This document shows positions 8,208 to 17,223 of a stretch of 64,000 nucleotides of DNA, one piece after another. The stretch is taken from assembly GCF_036227485.1 (NCBI RefSeq), contig NZ_CP109479.1, positions 3,782,001 through 3,846,000 on the forward strand, in the 5' to 3' direction. The number at the start of each line of letters is the position of its first letter. Within the stretch, counting starts at the first letter, position 1. This stretch comes from Streptomyces sp. NBC_01451. Its GTDB lineage: Bacteria > Actinomycetota > Actinomycetes > Streptomycetales > Streptomycetaceae. A model generated the notes under the pieces. That model saw only the letters and a program-made list of their open reading frames with translations. It did no database searches and was not told where the DNA came from. The translations under genes and the position numbers were made by a program.

Positions 8208-8714
8208 GCCATCGAGTATCCACCCGCTCCAGGGGGGTCGCTCGTGCGCCCCTTCACAAGCTTATGCGGCCCCTCTGCTACACTGCGCGCCCCGTCTGGC
8301 CGGGGCCGTGCCGCGGGAGAGGTACCAGCGGGCGGTACGCCCCGATGTCAATGCCGCGTGAACTGCCCTTCCGGGTCGTCGGAGTGACTGGACCAGCCTC
8401 CGGGCGCACCCCCGGGAAACACCGCCGAAACGCTCCCCCGAGCATGCTCCCGCCCCAGGTGAGCCCCCGATAGGGCCCTCCGGGCCATGTTCGTCGCCCA
8501 ACAGGACCGAATTCCTTGTGAAGAACTTCACGAAGTTTCCCGAGGGGGCATCCCCGGGGGGCCGCAAACCGCCCCCCAGGTGCGCTCATACGTTGTCCGA
8601 CCTGCTCAGGAGAGGCTCTGGCGGCAGGGTTCGGGCAGTGCCCGGACAGGGTTCGGGCAGGGTTCCGGGCACTGCCGGAGAGCGCGTCGGCGAGCCGGTT
8701 CGCGGTCCTGGGGG
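8208..8714. other. gene-free stretch between nSTAND gene and ndh
   Basis: 507 bp. It holds the Rex-like operator (8517-8532), a weaker half-site TTCACA (8254-8259), and the presumed ndh promoter with a -10-like TAAGCT around 8260 on the minus strand. I see no coding frame with Streptomyces codon bias or a ribosome binding site. Confidence 0.55.
8517..8532. promoter_or_regulatory. candidate Rex operator (ROP)
   Basis: Sequence TGTGAAGAACTTCACG fits the Streptomyces Rex consensus TGTGAA-N4-TTCACA at 11 of 12 fixed positions. It is upstream of ndh, a plausible Rex target, although 310 bp from its start codon, which implies a long leader or a distal promoter. Confidence 0.6.
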
Positions 8715-11700
8715 TCAGCACACGTCGCGGTAGGGCACGTCGGGCAGATAGCTCTTCCAGTCGGCGCGCGACAGTCCGCCACCCGCCCGTTCGCACACCG
8801 TGGCGGCGACGTGTCCGAGGCCGAGGTCGTAGGAACGGGAGCGGCGGTGTGTGCTCGCGGCGTACAGGGTGCCGCCGTCGGGGCTGAAGGCCACGGACTG
8901 CACGCGACCGCCCAGGGAGGGGAACATCATGGCCTGGAGGTGAGGAGCCTCCGTCTGCCAGATCTGCAGTGTTCCGCCGGCGGTGCCCACGGCGAGATAC
9001 CGGGAGTCCGGTGAGAAGGCCACCGTCGTGACGAACTGTTCGCCGTCGAGCGCGTCACCGAGCCCGTCGCCGTCGCTGCCCGACGGCTGTGCCGAACCGT
9101 CGGGTACGGCGGGCAGGTTCGCCAGGCGCCGTCGCGCACCGCCGTCCCAGACCGTGACCCCGCCTCTGCCGCCCACGGCGAGATAGCGTCCGTCGGAGCT
9201 GAAGACGACGGCGGACAGCGGATCCGAGGCGTTGCGGTGGGTCACCCTGCCGGAGGGCAGCTCCACATAGCCGCCGCCCGATGTGGCCAGCAGGCGTCCG
9301 TCGGGCCTGACGACCGGGACGTCCCGCACACCGCGGAGCACCCTGGTCCTGGTCCGGCTCCGGACGTCCCACAGTTCGATCGTTCCGCTTGCCTGGGGCC
9401 TGGAAGCCAGCAGGGTCTTCCCGTCCGGGCTGAGCCCGACGCCCTCGACGTCCGACGGAAGGACCAGCGAGGCGATCTGGCGCCGGGCGCGGGTGTCCCA
9501 GACGTAGAAGGTGATCCGGGCATAGCGGCCGGCGGGCGGTTTGGCGCCGTAGGCGAAAGTCCCTCCGTCGGCGCTGAACGCGGTGTGGTTCTCGCAGTTG
9601 GGGTCCGGCAGGCAGAACATCTGCGGGTTGGGCAGGTCGGCCAGGACCTCGGCGGTCGCCGCGTCCAGGAGCTGGAAGCGGGTCGCGCCGTCAAGACGCC
9701 GTACGGCGGCGAGGATCCGGCCGTCCGGGCTGTAGGTGGCCGCCCGGACCGGGCCGACCGGGTAGGCGGAGTCCAGTGCCTCGTCGAGGGCGAGGGACGC
9801 CACCGCGGTCCTGCGCTCCCATCCGCGCACCTCCAGGTACCGGAGCCTGCGCTGGGCCAGGTCCACCCTGAGTGCCGAGGTCCCCTCCAGGTCGTAGGAG
9901 CCGGTGGAGCTCGGCGAGTGCCGGAACACGGGGACGTCCGGGTCGGCGGTGCGCCACAGCAGGATCTCGTCACCGCTCGCCAGCGCGACGAACCCGCCGT
10001 CCGCGCTGAACGTCATTCGGGCACCGGCGTCCCTCGGCACGGAGTGTTCGATCCTCGTCCGCTGCTTTCCCGACGCCAGGTCCCAGGCCCGCACCCCGGA
10101 GCCGTCCGGGAAGTCGCCCACGACGGCGAGAGCCCGGCTGTCCGGGGTGAACAGCAGTCGGCCCTCGTAGGGATCACCGGCCGCCGGACCGAGCTCGGAC
10201 GCGCGGGTCGGGCAGAGATCCCGGTTCGCGGCGGCCCAGGGAACAGGCAGCCTCCGCCGTTCGACGGTGTCCCACACCTGCACCGGTTCGAGGCGCCGGC
10301 AGATCGCCAGCAGCCGTCCGTCGGGGCTGGCGACGCTGTCGGCGCTCGACTCGCCCCTGAGGTCGTGCTCGAAGACCGTCCGGCCGAGCGCGGTGTCCCA
10401 GACACGGAACCGGACGCGATTCTGCGCGGGGTCGGAGCGGGAGAGGAGTACGCGCGTACCGGTGACGAACGAACCGGCCGTGCGGTCGCCCGCGTCGTCG
10501 GCCGAGCCGATGCGGGCGCCTACCCGCCGGCCGGCGTCGATGTCCCACAGCCTCAGCCCGCCCTCCGTCCAGATCATGAGGGTGCTTCCGTCGGGGCTGA
10601 TGCCCTGGACGCCGGGGTACTCCAGGTGTCCCGGGCCGGGGAACGAGCCGGTCCGCCGCCCTGTGGAGGTGTTCCAGCGTTCGACACGGTTCTCCGTGAC
10701 CTTGGTCAGGACGCGTCCGTCGCGGCTCAGCAACCGGGCCTCCGCGCTGTCGCCCTCGCCGGTCGAGGAAGCCGACCCCTGCCCGGGGTCGAACCGGTCC
10801 TGCTCGGTCTGGGCGAACGAGTCGAGGAGGGCCGCGCGGCTGTCGGGCAGGTCGGCGAGCCCGTAGGCCGCCGTGCTGAGCCGCATGGCCGTCCTCGGGT
10901 CGGAGGAACGGATGCTGTCCGCCATCGCGGCGATACGGCGGGCCTCGGCCTGGAGATGCTGCCGGGTGCTGGTCGTGTTCTGGCTCCAGGCGGTCAGGCC
11001 CGCGACGGTCGCGAGGGCGACGAGGATCGTCAGCGCCGTGGTCAGGGCACGCAGGCGGCGGCTGTTACGGGTGGCCTGGTGCTGTTCGTGCCGGCGGGCG
11101 TCGAGGCTCGCCGCGAGGAAGGACCGCTCCAACGGCGTCAGCGGATCGGGATCAGGACCGCGATCGGCCGGCGCGGGGAAGGCTTCGGCGGCTGCCGTCA
11201 GCCGGGCTCCCCTGTACAGAACGCCGGTGTCGCGGTCGAACTGGTTCCAGGCGGTGGCGGCCTCGGTGAGGAGCCGGTGCCGGCGCAGCAGGTCGCGGTC
11301 GCGTTCGATCCAGTCACGCAGCCGGGGCCAGGCGGTTATCAGCGCCTCGTGGGCGAGGTCGACGGTGTCGTCGTCGAGGGTGATCAGACGGGCGCCGGCC
11401 AGCCGGTCGAGCACGGCGGCGGCGTCGGTGGCCGAGCCGGCGGCGAGTTCGGCGCGGCGGGCGGGGCGGCTGGTGTCGTCGGTCCCCTCACCCGGGGCGA
11501 TCAGCCGCAGCATCACCTGGCGGGCCAGTACCGCCTCGTGCGCGGAGAGCCGGCTGTAGCACTCCTCCGCGGTACGGGCGATCGCGCCGTGCACACCGCC
11601 GACGGCCTCGTACCCCTTGACGGTCAGCGCCCCGCCGCGGCGGCGGCGCCAGGTCTCCATCAACGCGTGGGACATCAGCGGCAGCCCGCCGGGCTGGTCG

Positions 11701-12602
11701 GCGACGTCCGCGATGATCCGCGCGGTCAGGGCCCGCTCGACGACCAGCCCCTCGGCCGCGGCGGGCTTGACGATGGCCTCCCGCAGTTCGTCCACGCTCA
11801 TCGGGCCGACGAGCAGACCGGCGCCGCGCAGGGCGGCGGCGAGTTCACGGTGTTCGCCGCAGCGGCCGTAGAAGTCCGCGCGCACGGCGATCACCACGCG
11901 CAGCCGGCTGTCCGGCCGGACGGCGGCGAGCAGCAGTTCGATGAAGCGGCCACGCTCGGCGGGGTCCCGGCAGAGGGTGAAGACCTCCTCGAACTGGTCC
12001 ACCACGACCCAGGTGTCCCCGGCGCCGTCCACGGGGGCCAGCGCGCGGGCGTGCGTGTGCGCCGGGCGCGCGCCCGGGGTGAGGATCCGGATGGCCGCCG
12101 GACGCTCCCCCGGCCGGTCACCGCCGCGCAGCACCGGTATCAGCCCGGCCCGCAGCAGCGACGACTTCCCGCTCCCGGAGGTGCCCACGACAGCCACGAA
12201 CCGGCTGTCCAGCACCAGTTCCGCCAGGTCGGCCACCAGCTGGTCCCGGCCGAAGAAGAAGCCGCTGTCCCCGGGCTCGAACCGGGCCAGCCCCCGGTAC
12301 GGCGCCGCGCTCCCGTCGGCCTCGGGCGGCTGCCCGGCCTCGTCCTCGGCGGCCCGCTGCCAGCGCCGCTCCCAGTCGTCGGCGTCCCCGCCGCAGGCCC
12401 GCACATACGCCAGCGCCACCGGCAGGGACGGAAGCCGCTCCCCGGCCGCCGCCTCCGACAGCGTCGCCGCCGTGTAGCCGGCGCTCGCCGCCATGGCCCG
12501 GTAGGTCGTCCCACCGGACTGACGCCTCAGCTCACGCAACTCGGAGGCAAACCGTTCGACCGGCCCGGCCTCCGGATCCAACGGACTCTCAGGGCGCCCC
12601 AT
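8715..12602 (-). CDS. HTH / STAND-NTPase / WD40 repeat protein (nSTAND1-like)
   Basis: 1295-aa protein of the actinobacterial nSTAND1 type. Residues 15-75 form an XRE-like helix-turn-helix. From about 100 there is a STAND P-loop domain with Walker A GTSGSGKSS (140-148) and Walker B VVVDQFEE (199-206), followed by winged-helix and arm regions to about 500. One TM helix (about 519-540) is followed by a C-terminal beta-propeller region with many WD40 units, seen as repeats of FSPDGR..A.......LWD, up to the C terminus. STAND proteins act as signal-triggered switches; in bacteria many serve phage defence or regulation, but no effector domain is obvious here. ATG follows an AGGGGA site. It sits between ndh and ppx, where I remember no such gene in S. 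coelicolor, so it is likely accessory. Confidence 0.88.
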   Translation of the reverse strand: MGRPESPLDPEAGPVERFASELRELRRQSGGTTYRAMAASAGYTAATLSEAAAGERLPSLPVALAYVRACGGDADDWERRWQRAAEDEAGQPPEADGSAAPYRGLARFEPGDSGFFFGRDQLVADLAELVLDSRFVAVVGTSGSGKSSLLRAGLIPVLRGGDRPGERPAAIRILTPGARPAHTHARALAPVDGAGDTWVVVDQFEEVFTLCRDPAERGRFIELLLAAVRPDSRLRVVIAVRADFYGRCGEHRELAAALRGAGLLVGPMSVDELREAIVKPAAAEGLVVERALTARIIADVADQPGGLPLMSHALMETWRRRRGGALTVKGYEAVGGVHGAIARTAEECYSRLSAHEAVLARQVMLRLIAPGEGTDDTSRPARRAELAAGSATDAAAVLDRLAGARLITLDDDTVDLAHEALITAWPRLRDWIERDRDLLRRHRLLTEAATAWNQFDRDTGVLYRGARLTAAAEAFPAPADRGPDPDPLTPLERSFLAASLDARRHEQHQATRNSRRLRALTTALTILVALATVAGLTAWSQNTTSTRQHLQAEARRIAAMADSIRSSDPRTAMRLSTAAYGLADLPDSRAALLDSFAQTEQDRFDPGQGSASSTGEGDSAEARLLSRDGRVLTKVTENRVERWNTSTGRRTGSFPGPGHLEYPGVQGISPDGSTLMIWTEGGLRLWDIDAGRRVGARIGSADDAGDRTAGSFVTGTRVLLSRSDPAQNRVRFRVWDTALGRTVFEHDLRGESSADSVASPDGRLLAICRRLEPVQVWDTVERRRLPVPWAAANRDLCPTRASELGPAAGDPYEGRLLFTPDSRALAVVGDFPDGSGVRAWDLASGKQRTRIEHSVPRDAGARMTFSADGGFVALASGDEILLWRTADPDVPVFRHSPSSTGSYDLEGTSALRVDLAQRRLRYLEVRGWERRTAVASLALDEALDSAYPVGPVRAATYSPDGRILAAVRRLDGATRFQLLDAATAEVLADLPNPQMFCLPDPNCENHTAFSADGGTFAYGAKPPAGRYARITFYVWDTRARRQIASLVLPSDVEGVGLSPDGKTLLASRPQASGTIELWDVRSRTRTRVLRGVRDVPVVRPDGRLLATSGGGYVELPSGRVTHRNASDPLSAVVFSSDGRYLAVGGRGGVTVWDGGARRRLANLPAVPDGSAQPSGSDGDGLGDALDGEQFVTTVAFSPDSRYLAVGTAGGTLQIWQTEAPHLQAMMFPSLGGRVQSVAFSPDGGTLYAASTHRRSRSYDLGLGHVAATVCERAGGGLSRADWKSYLPDVPYRDVC

Positions 12603-12733
12603 TCGGCTTCCCCTCCCCTACGAAGACGACGCCGCCGAACTCGCCGAGCGGCCCGATCCACAGGATGCCTCCCACCCGTCGGACACCGTCCCCGGCACCG
12701 GCACCCGTGGCACCCATGCCGTCAGCCCGCCCG

Positions 12734-12774
12734 GGTGTCCCACGTTCCCTCCCCTGTGAGGAACGTGGGACACC
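12734..12774. terminator. orphan strong hairpin
   Basis: GGTGTCCCACGTTCC (12734-12748) pairs perfectly with GGAACGTGGGACACC (12760-12774) around an 11-nt loop. It looks like a terminator but stands between two genes that diverge, where none is needed. It may be left from a lost gene, or act as an operator. Confidence 0.5.
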
Positions 12775-12809
12775 ACCTCCTGTGCTTCTCAAGTCCACTG
12801 GTCGCGAGG

Positions 12810-12843
12810 TTGATTGGCAGCCCGTTCCCGGCCCACCAATCAA
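12810..12843. promoter_or_regulatory. inverted repeat upstream of nSTAND gene
   Basis: Perfect repeat TTGATTGG-N18-CCAATCAA in a locally AT-rich patch some 210 bp ahead of the nSTAND start. Candidate operator; the binding protein is unknown. Confidence 0.35.
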
Positions 12844-12870
12844 TTCACGGAACCTGCCCCTACCGCCGCA

Positions 12871-12912
12871 TTACGCCACGCTCCAGGCGATCCCGTCGAG
12901 GATGTCCCACGA
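12871..12912 (-). pseudogene. fossil 3' end of a ppx/gppA-like gene
   Basis: The minus strand reads SWDILDGIAWSVA followed by TAA. The intact ppx gene 600 bp away ends EHDILDGIGWSLV. Bases 12889-12906 match 13523-13540 at 17 of 18 positions. Nothing else of the gene is left upstream, so this is a remnant, probably a boundary of an insertion into the ppx 3' end. Confidence 0.7.
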
Positions 12913-12932
12913 ACGCGGCTCACCCCGACCGC

Positions 12933-12954
12933 GTGTACACGCATACGCGTACAC
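12933..12954. promoter_or_regulatory. toxin-antitoxin operator overlapping promoter
   Basis: Imperfect palindrome with half-sites GTGTACACG and CGCGTACAC, four bases apart. It overlaps a -10-like TACACT (12950-12955) that lies only 6 bp ahead of the antitoxin ATG, so the message is probably leaderless. This is the usual place for self-repression by a Phd/YefM antitoxin. Confidence 0.6.
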
Positions 12955-12961
12955 TGGCGTC

Positions 12962-13234
12962 ATGACCGAGGACACCGTGACCATACGGGAAGCCCGCGCC
13001 CATCTCGCGGAGCGCATCAACCTGGCCGAGGAAGGCACCCCGACGGTCATCACTCGCAACGGCACTCCGGTGGCGGCCGTGGTCCCGATCGCGGATTTCG
13101 AAGCCCTGGAAGAGGCGGCCGACGTCATGTTGGCCCGAGAGGCCGAAGGGGTCCTGGCCGAGAACGGCCCCACCGTGACCATGGCCGAGCTGCTGGCAGA
13201 TCTGTTCACCGAGCGCGGTGAAGGCGCCGCGTGA
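12962..13234 (+). CDS. antitoxin, Phd/YefM family
   Basis: 90-aa protein beginning MTEDTVTIREARAHLAERI, the typical Phd/YefM N-terminal DNA-binding fold, followed by EGTPTVITRNGTPVAAVVPIADF, the conserved beta-hairpin of the family. The C-terminal part is acidic and probably wraps the toxin. No ribosome site is needed if the transcript is leaderless, as the -10 position implies. Its TGA overlaps the toxin GTG by 4 bp, so the two are translationally coupled. A longer reading frame extends upstream, but this start fits the family length and the operator. Confidence 0.9.
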   Translation: MTEDTVTIREARAHLAERINLAEEGTPTVITRNGTPVAAVVPIADFEALEEAADVMLAREAEGVLAENGPTVTMAELLADLFTERGEGAA

Positions 13235-13500
13235 AGTACGCGTTCCGGTTCACCACGGCGGCGCAGCGGCAGCTCCGGGCCATCAGTCTGCTTGACGCCA
13301 TGCGCATCCTGACCGCGTTGACCGCACTCGGTGACGACCCGTATCGCGAGGACGCCGACATCAAGAAGCTCACCGGCCCGTCGGGGCTCTACCGGCTGCG
13401 GGTCGGAAGCTACCGGGTCGCCTACCAGATCAACGATGGCGAACTCGTCATCCTCGTCGTCAAGGTGGGCGACCGGCGGGACGTGTACCGCAACCTGTAG
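13231..13500 (+). CDS. toxin, RelE/ParE family
   Basis: 89-aa basic protein, MKYAFRFTTAAQRQLRAIS at the start and a C-terminal beta-sheet GLYRLRVGSYRVAYQINDGELVILVVKVGDRRDVYRNL, matching the RelE/ParE toxin fold with the conserved R..YR.....D..I....V..R...Y pattern. RelE members cleave mRNA in the ribosome and ParE members poison gyrase; the pairing with a Phd/YefM antitoxin and the length favour a RelE-type mRNase. GTG start overlaps the antitoxin stop (GTGA). The stop lies 4 bp from the end of the convergent ppx gene, so the pair fits tightly against the ppx 3' end. Confidence 0.9.
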   Translation: MKYAFRFTTAAQRQLRAISLLDAMRILTALTALGDDPYREDADIKKLTGPSGLYRLRVGSYRVAYQINDGELVILVVKVGDRRDVYRNL

Positions 13501-13504
13501 GCGG

Positions 13505-14446
13505 TCAGACCAAAGACCATCCGATGCCGTCGAGGATGTCGTGCTCGCTCACCACGACCTCCGACGCCCCGATCCGCTCCATGATCGAGAGCAGTACGAG
13601 CGCCCCCGCGCCGATGACGTCGACGCGCCCCGGATGCATGGAGGGAATCGCCGCGCGCTCGGCGTGGGTGGACCTCAGAAGGGTCTCGGTGATCTCGCGG
13701 ACGCGGTCGTAGGAGACCCGGGAGTGGTGGATGGCCTCGGGGTCGTACGCGGTCAGGTTCTGCGCGATCGCCGACACCGTGGTGACCGAGCCCGCCAGGC
13801 CCACCAGGGTGCGGGCCTCGCTCAGCGGGACCGTCTCCGCCGCCAGGTCCAGGGCCGCCTCGATGTCCGAGCGGATCGACGCGATCTGCTCCTCGGTGGG
13901 CGGGTCGGTGACGGCGCCGTCCCGCACCAGGTGCCGCTCGGTCATCCGTACGCACCCGATGTCCACGGAGCGTGCCCCGCGCACCTGGTCGTCGCCGACC
14001 ACGAACTCGGTCGAGCCGCCGCCGATGTCCACGACGAGGTAGGGCTTGGCGAGGTCGTCGCGGCCCGTCAGTTCCCTGGTGGCGCCGGTGAAGGAGAACT
14101 CGGCCTCCTGCCCGCCCGAGATGACCTCGGGCTCGACACCCAGGATGTCCAGTACGCCCCGTACGAACTCGTCCCGGTTCTCCGCGTCCCGGGAGGCGGA
14201 CGTCGCGACGAAGCGCAGCCGCTCGGCTCCGTGCTCCTTGATGACCGCGGCGTACTCCCGGCAGGCCGCGAAGGTCCGCTCCAGCGCCTCGGGAGCCAGC
14301 CGCCCCGTCCGGTCGACGCCCTGGCCGAGCCGGACGATGGTCATCCGCCGGTCCAGGTCGACGAGTTCACCCGTGTCGGGGTCGGCGTCGGCGACGAGGA
14401 GGCGGATCGAGTTCGTACCGCAGTCGATGGCGGCGACGCGGGTCAT
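13505..14446 (-). CDS. ppx: exopolyphosphatase / pppGpp phosphatase, Ppx/GppA family
   Basis: Member of the ASKHA fold that hydrolyses polyphosphate or pppGpp, 313 aa, the short form without the C-terminal HD domain. The phosphate-1 loop is AAIDCGTNSIRLLVAD at the N terminus, the catalytic glutamate sits in GGQEAEFSF, phosphate-2 is VDIGGGSTEF, and an adenosine-like motif GLAGSVTT follows. I chose ATG at 14446 because the conserved chain starts MTRVAAID; another ATG four codons upstream (14458) is possible, and neither has a good ribosome site. A dispersed repeat abuts the start. Its 3' end is the apparent target of the toxin-antitoxin insertion. Confidence 0.9.
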   Translation of the reverse strand: MTRVAAIDCGTNSIRLLVADADPDTGELVDLDRRMTIVRLGQGVDRTGRLAPEALERTFAACREYAAVIKEHGAERLRFVATSASRDAENRDEFVRGVLDILGVEPEVISGGQEAEFSFTGATRELTGRDDLAKPYLVVDIGGGSTEFVVGDDQVRGARSVDIGCVRMTERHLVRDGAVTDPPTEEQIASIRSDIEAALDLAAETVPLSEARTLVGLAGSVTTVSAIAQNLTAYDPEAIHHSRVSYDRVREITETLLRSTHAERAAIPSMHPGRVDVIGAGALVLLSIMERIGASEVVVSEHDILDGIGWSLV

Positions 14447-14460
14447 GGGCAGGTCCATTT

Positions 14461-14579
14461 CAGCCCGTCCGGCGTTCGGGGACGAGCGCGTTCAGCGCGA
14501 AGGGGGGCCTGGGGGCGCAGCCCCCGGTGGGGATCCCGGCGGGGTCCCCGGCGGGAGGAGGGACGGGCAGGGGCGTAAG
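14461..14579. repeat. dispersed palindromic intergenic repeat, copy 2
   Basis: Begins CAGCCCGTCCGGCGTTCG and contains hairpin GGGGGC-gca-GCCCCC (14511-14525). It fills the whole gap between the DUF501 stop and the ppx start. A second G-rich palindromic run follows (14526-14565). Confidence 0.8.
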
Positions 14580-15110
14580 TCACTCGGTACCGCACCCGCC
14601 CGGCACCACGCACGCGCCCTTCGCCCACCACTCCGGCAGCATCGCGATCGCCTCGTCGCCCAGCGGGTTCACCCCGGGGCCGGCGGCCAGGGAGTGGCCC
14701 ACGAGGACGTGCAGGCACTTCACGCGGTCCGGCATGCCGCCCGCGCTCGGGAAGCCGTCCAGGACCTCGATGGCGTCACGGCGGGCGATGTAGTCCTCGT
14801 GCGCGGCCCGGTAGGCGGCGGCCAGCTCCGGGTCCGTCGAGAGACGTTCCGTCATCTCCTTCATCACGCCGTTCGCCTCCAGCGTGCCGATCGCCGAGGC
14901 GGCGCGCGGACACGTCAGGTAGTACGTCGTGGGGAAGGGCGTACCGTCCGGCAGCCGCGGAGCCGTCTCGACGACGTCCGGCTGCCCGCAGGGGCAGCGG
15001 TGCGCGATGGCGCGCAGCCCGCGCGGCGGGCGGCCCAGCTGCTGCTTGAAGGCCTCGACGTCCGCGTCGGTCGGCTCGGTGCGCGGGGTGGGAGGCGGGG
15101 GCGTGTCCAT
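14580..15110 (-). CDS. DUF501 family protein
   Basis: 176-aa cytosolic protein of the actinobacterial DUF501 family, always found next to divIC and ppx; function unknown. Visible features are a cysteine pair in HRCPCGQP near residue 36, LPDGTPFPTTYYLTCPRAASAIGTLEANGVMKEM in the centre, and the conserved C-terminal block PDRVKCLHVLVGHSLAAGPGVNPLGDEA. The invariant His, Cys and Asp residues could bind a metal (inference). The ATG at 15110 is chosen; a TTG eight codons upstream (15134), almost touching the divIC stop, is an alternative. It is cotranscribed with divIC. Confidence 0.85.
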   Translation of the reverse strand: MDTPPPPTPRTEPTDADVEAFKQQLGRPPRGLRAIAHRCPCGQPDVVETAPRLPDGTPFPTTYYLTCPRAASAIGTLEANGVMKEMTERLSTDPELAAAYRAAHEDYIARRDAIEVLDGFPSAGGMPDRVKCLHVLVGHSLAAGPGVNPLGDEAIAMLPEWWAKGACVVPGGCGTE

Positions 15111-15135
15111 ACCTGTCTTTTCTGTTCCGTTCAAT

Positions 15136-15612
15136 TCACTGGTCGGCGGCGTCGGCCTTGTCCACGCCGTCCCAGACGTTCGCGTACCAGGGGCGGTCGG
15201 CCGCGCCGAGGTCGGCGCGCGACTGCTTCGCCGCGTCCGGGTCGATCACGATGTACCCGGTCTCGCCGGGCAGCACGTAGTGCAGCCGCTGCCGGATCTG
15301 CTGCTCCGCGTACGCGTCGTCCTGCCAGCGTGCCTTCAGGTCGCGGAGCTGCTCGACCCGCCTGCTGGCCTGGTCGCGCTCGCGTTCCATGTCGGCGATG
15401 TCGGCGCGCTGGGAGACGTACTGCCTTATCGGGTAGGCGAGGGCCACGATCAACGTGCAGAGGACCAGGGCGAGCAGGGCCGCCCGGCCGGTCAGGCGGG
15501 AGCGGCGGGCCTGGCGCTTGGTCTGGGAGCGGTAGACGCGGGCCGCCGTCTGCTCGCCGAGCAGCTTGATCCTGGTCGCGGTGGAGAACCGGTCCCGGTC
15601 CTTCACGGCCAT
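15136..15612 (-). CDS. divIC: septum formation initiator, DivIC/FtsB family
   Basis: 158-aa bitopic membrane protein of the divisome. A basic cytosolic N-terminal part of about 50 residues is followed by one TM helix (ALLALVLCTLIVALAY), then an extracellular coiled coil (QRADIADMERERDQASRRVEQLRDLK) and the family motif DDAYAEQQIRQRLHYVLPGETGYIV. It works with FtsL and FtsQ in septum assembly. ATG at 15612 is preceded by GGAGG at 8 nt; an upstream extension of the frame lacks a site. It lies between eno and DUF501, the normal actinobacterial order. Confidence 0.9.
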   Translation of the reverse strand: MAVKDRDRFSTATRIKLLGEQTAARVYRSQTKRQARRSRLTGRAALLALVLCTLIVALAYPIRQYVSQRADIADMERERDQASRRVEQLRDLKARWQDDAYAEQQIRQRLHYVLPGETGYIVIDPDAAKQSRADLGAADRPWYANVWDGVDKADAADQ

Positions 15613-15712
15613 GTTCCCCGCCTCCCCTTCACACGCGCGTACGTCCCCGCACACGGTACGGGACCGGGTACGGGGACGTACGTACGACTGGCTATGCCTT
15701 AACCCTGGTTGG

Positions 15713-17083
<1,371 letters not shown>

Positions 17084-17158
17084 CTAACCGGCTCCGGGGG
17101 ATCGGCCAGCCGTCCGACCACCCCATGGACGGAACATGAACGGAACCCAGGGTAAACA

Positions 17159-17177
17159 TTGTTCCCCCAGGGAACAA
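17159..17177. promoter_or_regulatory. inverted repeat upstream of eno
   Basis: TTGTTCCC (17159-17166) and GGGAACAA (17170-17177) pair perfectly around three bases. It follows the rpfA terminator and overlaps its T run on the minus strand. It could be a second small hairpin of that terminator or an operator for eno. Confidence 0.4.
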
Positions 17178-17180
17178 AAA

Positions 17181-17223
17181 GCCCCGCTCCGGTGCGTACG
17201 GGGGAAGACGCACCGAAGCGGGG
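17181..17223 (-). terminator. rho-independent terminator of rpfA
   Basis: A 16-bp stem with one mismatch, CCCCGCTCCGGTGCGT (17182-17197) against 17208-17223, followed on the minus strand by five T. It is one of the few canonical terminators with a T run in this window and lies about 185 bp beyond the rpfA stop. Confidence 0.85.

Larger units (their letters stand above)
12603..12961. other. gene-free divergent stretch with three palindromes and a ppx fossil
   Basis: About 360 bp between the divergent nSTAND and antitoxin genes. It contains a 15-bp perfect hairpin (12734-12774), an 8-bp inverted repeat TTGATTGG-N18-CCAATCAA (12810-12843), a fossil of a ppx-like 3' end (12871-12912) and the toxin-antitoxin operator (12933-12954). 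Confidence 0.75.

Noticed and set aside
9237..12965. 1242-codon open frame antisense to the nSTAND gene
   Set aside because: Its composition is that of a GC-skewed shadow frame, rich in Arg/Gly/Pro/Ala with no domain; the opposite strand has clear Walker and WD40 motifs.
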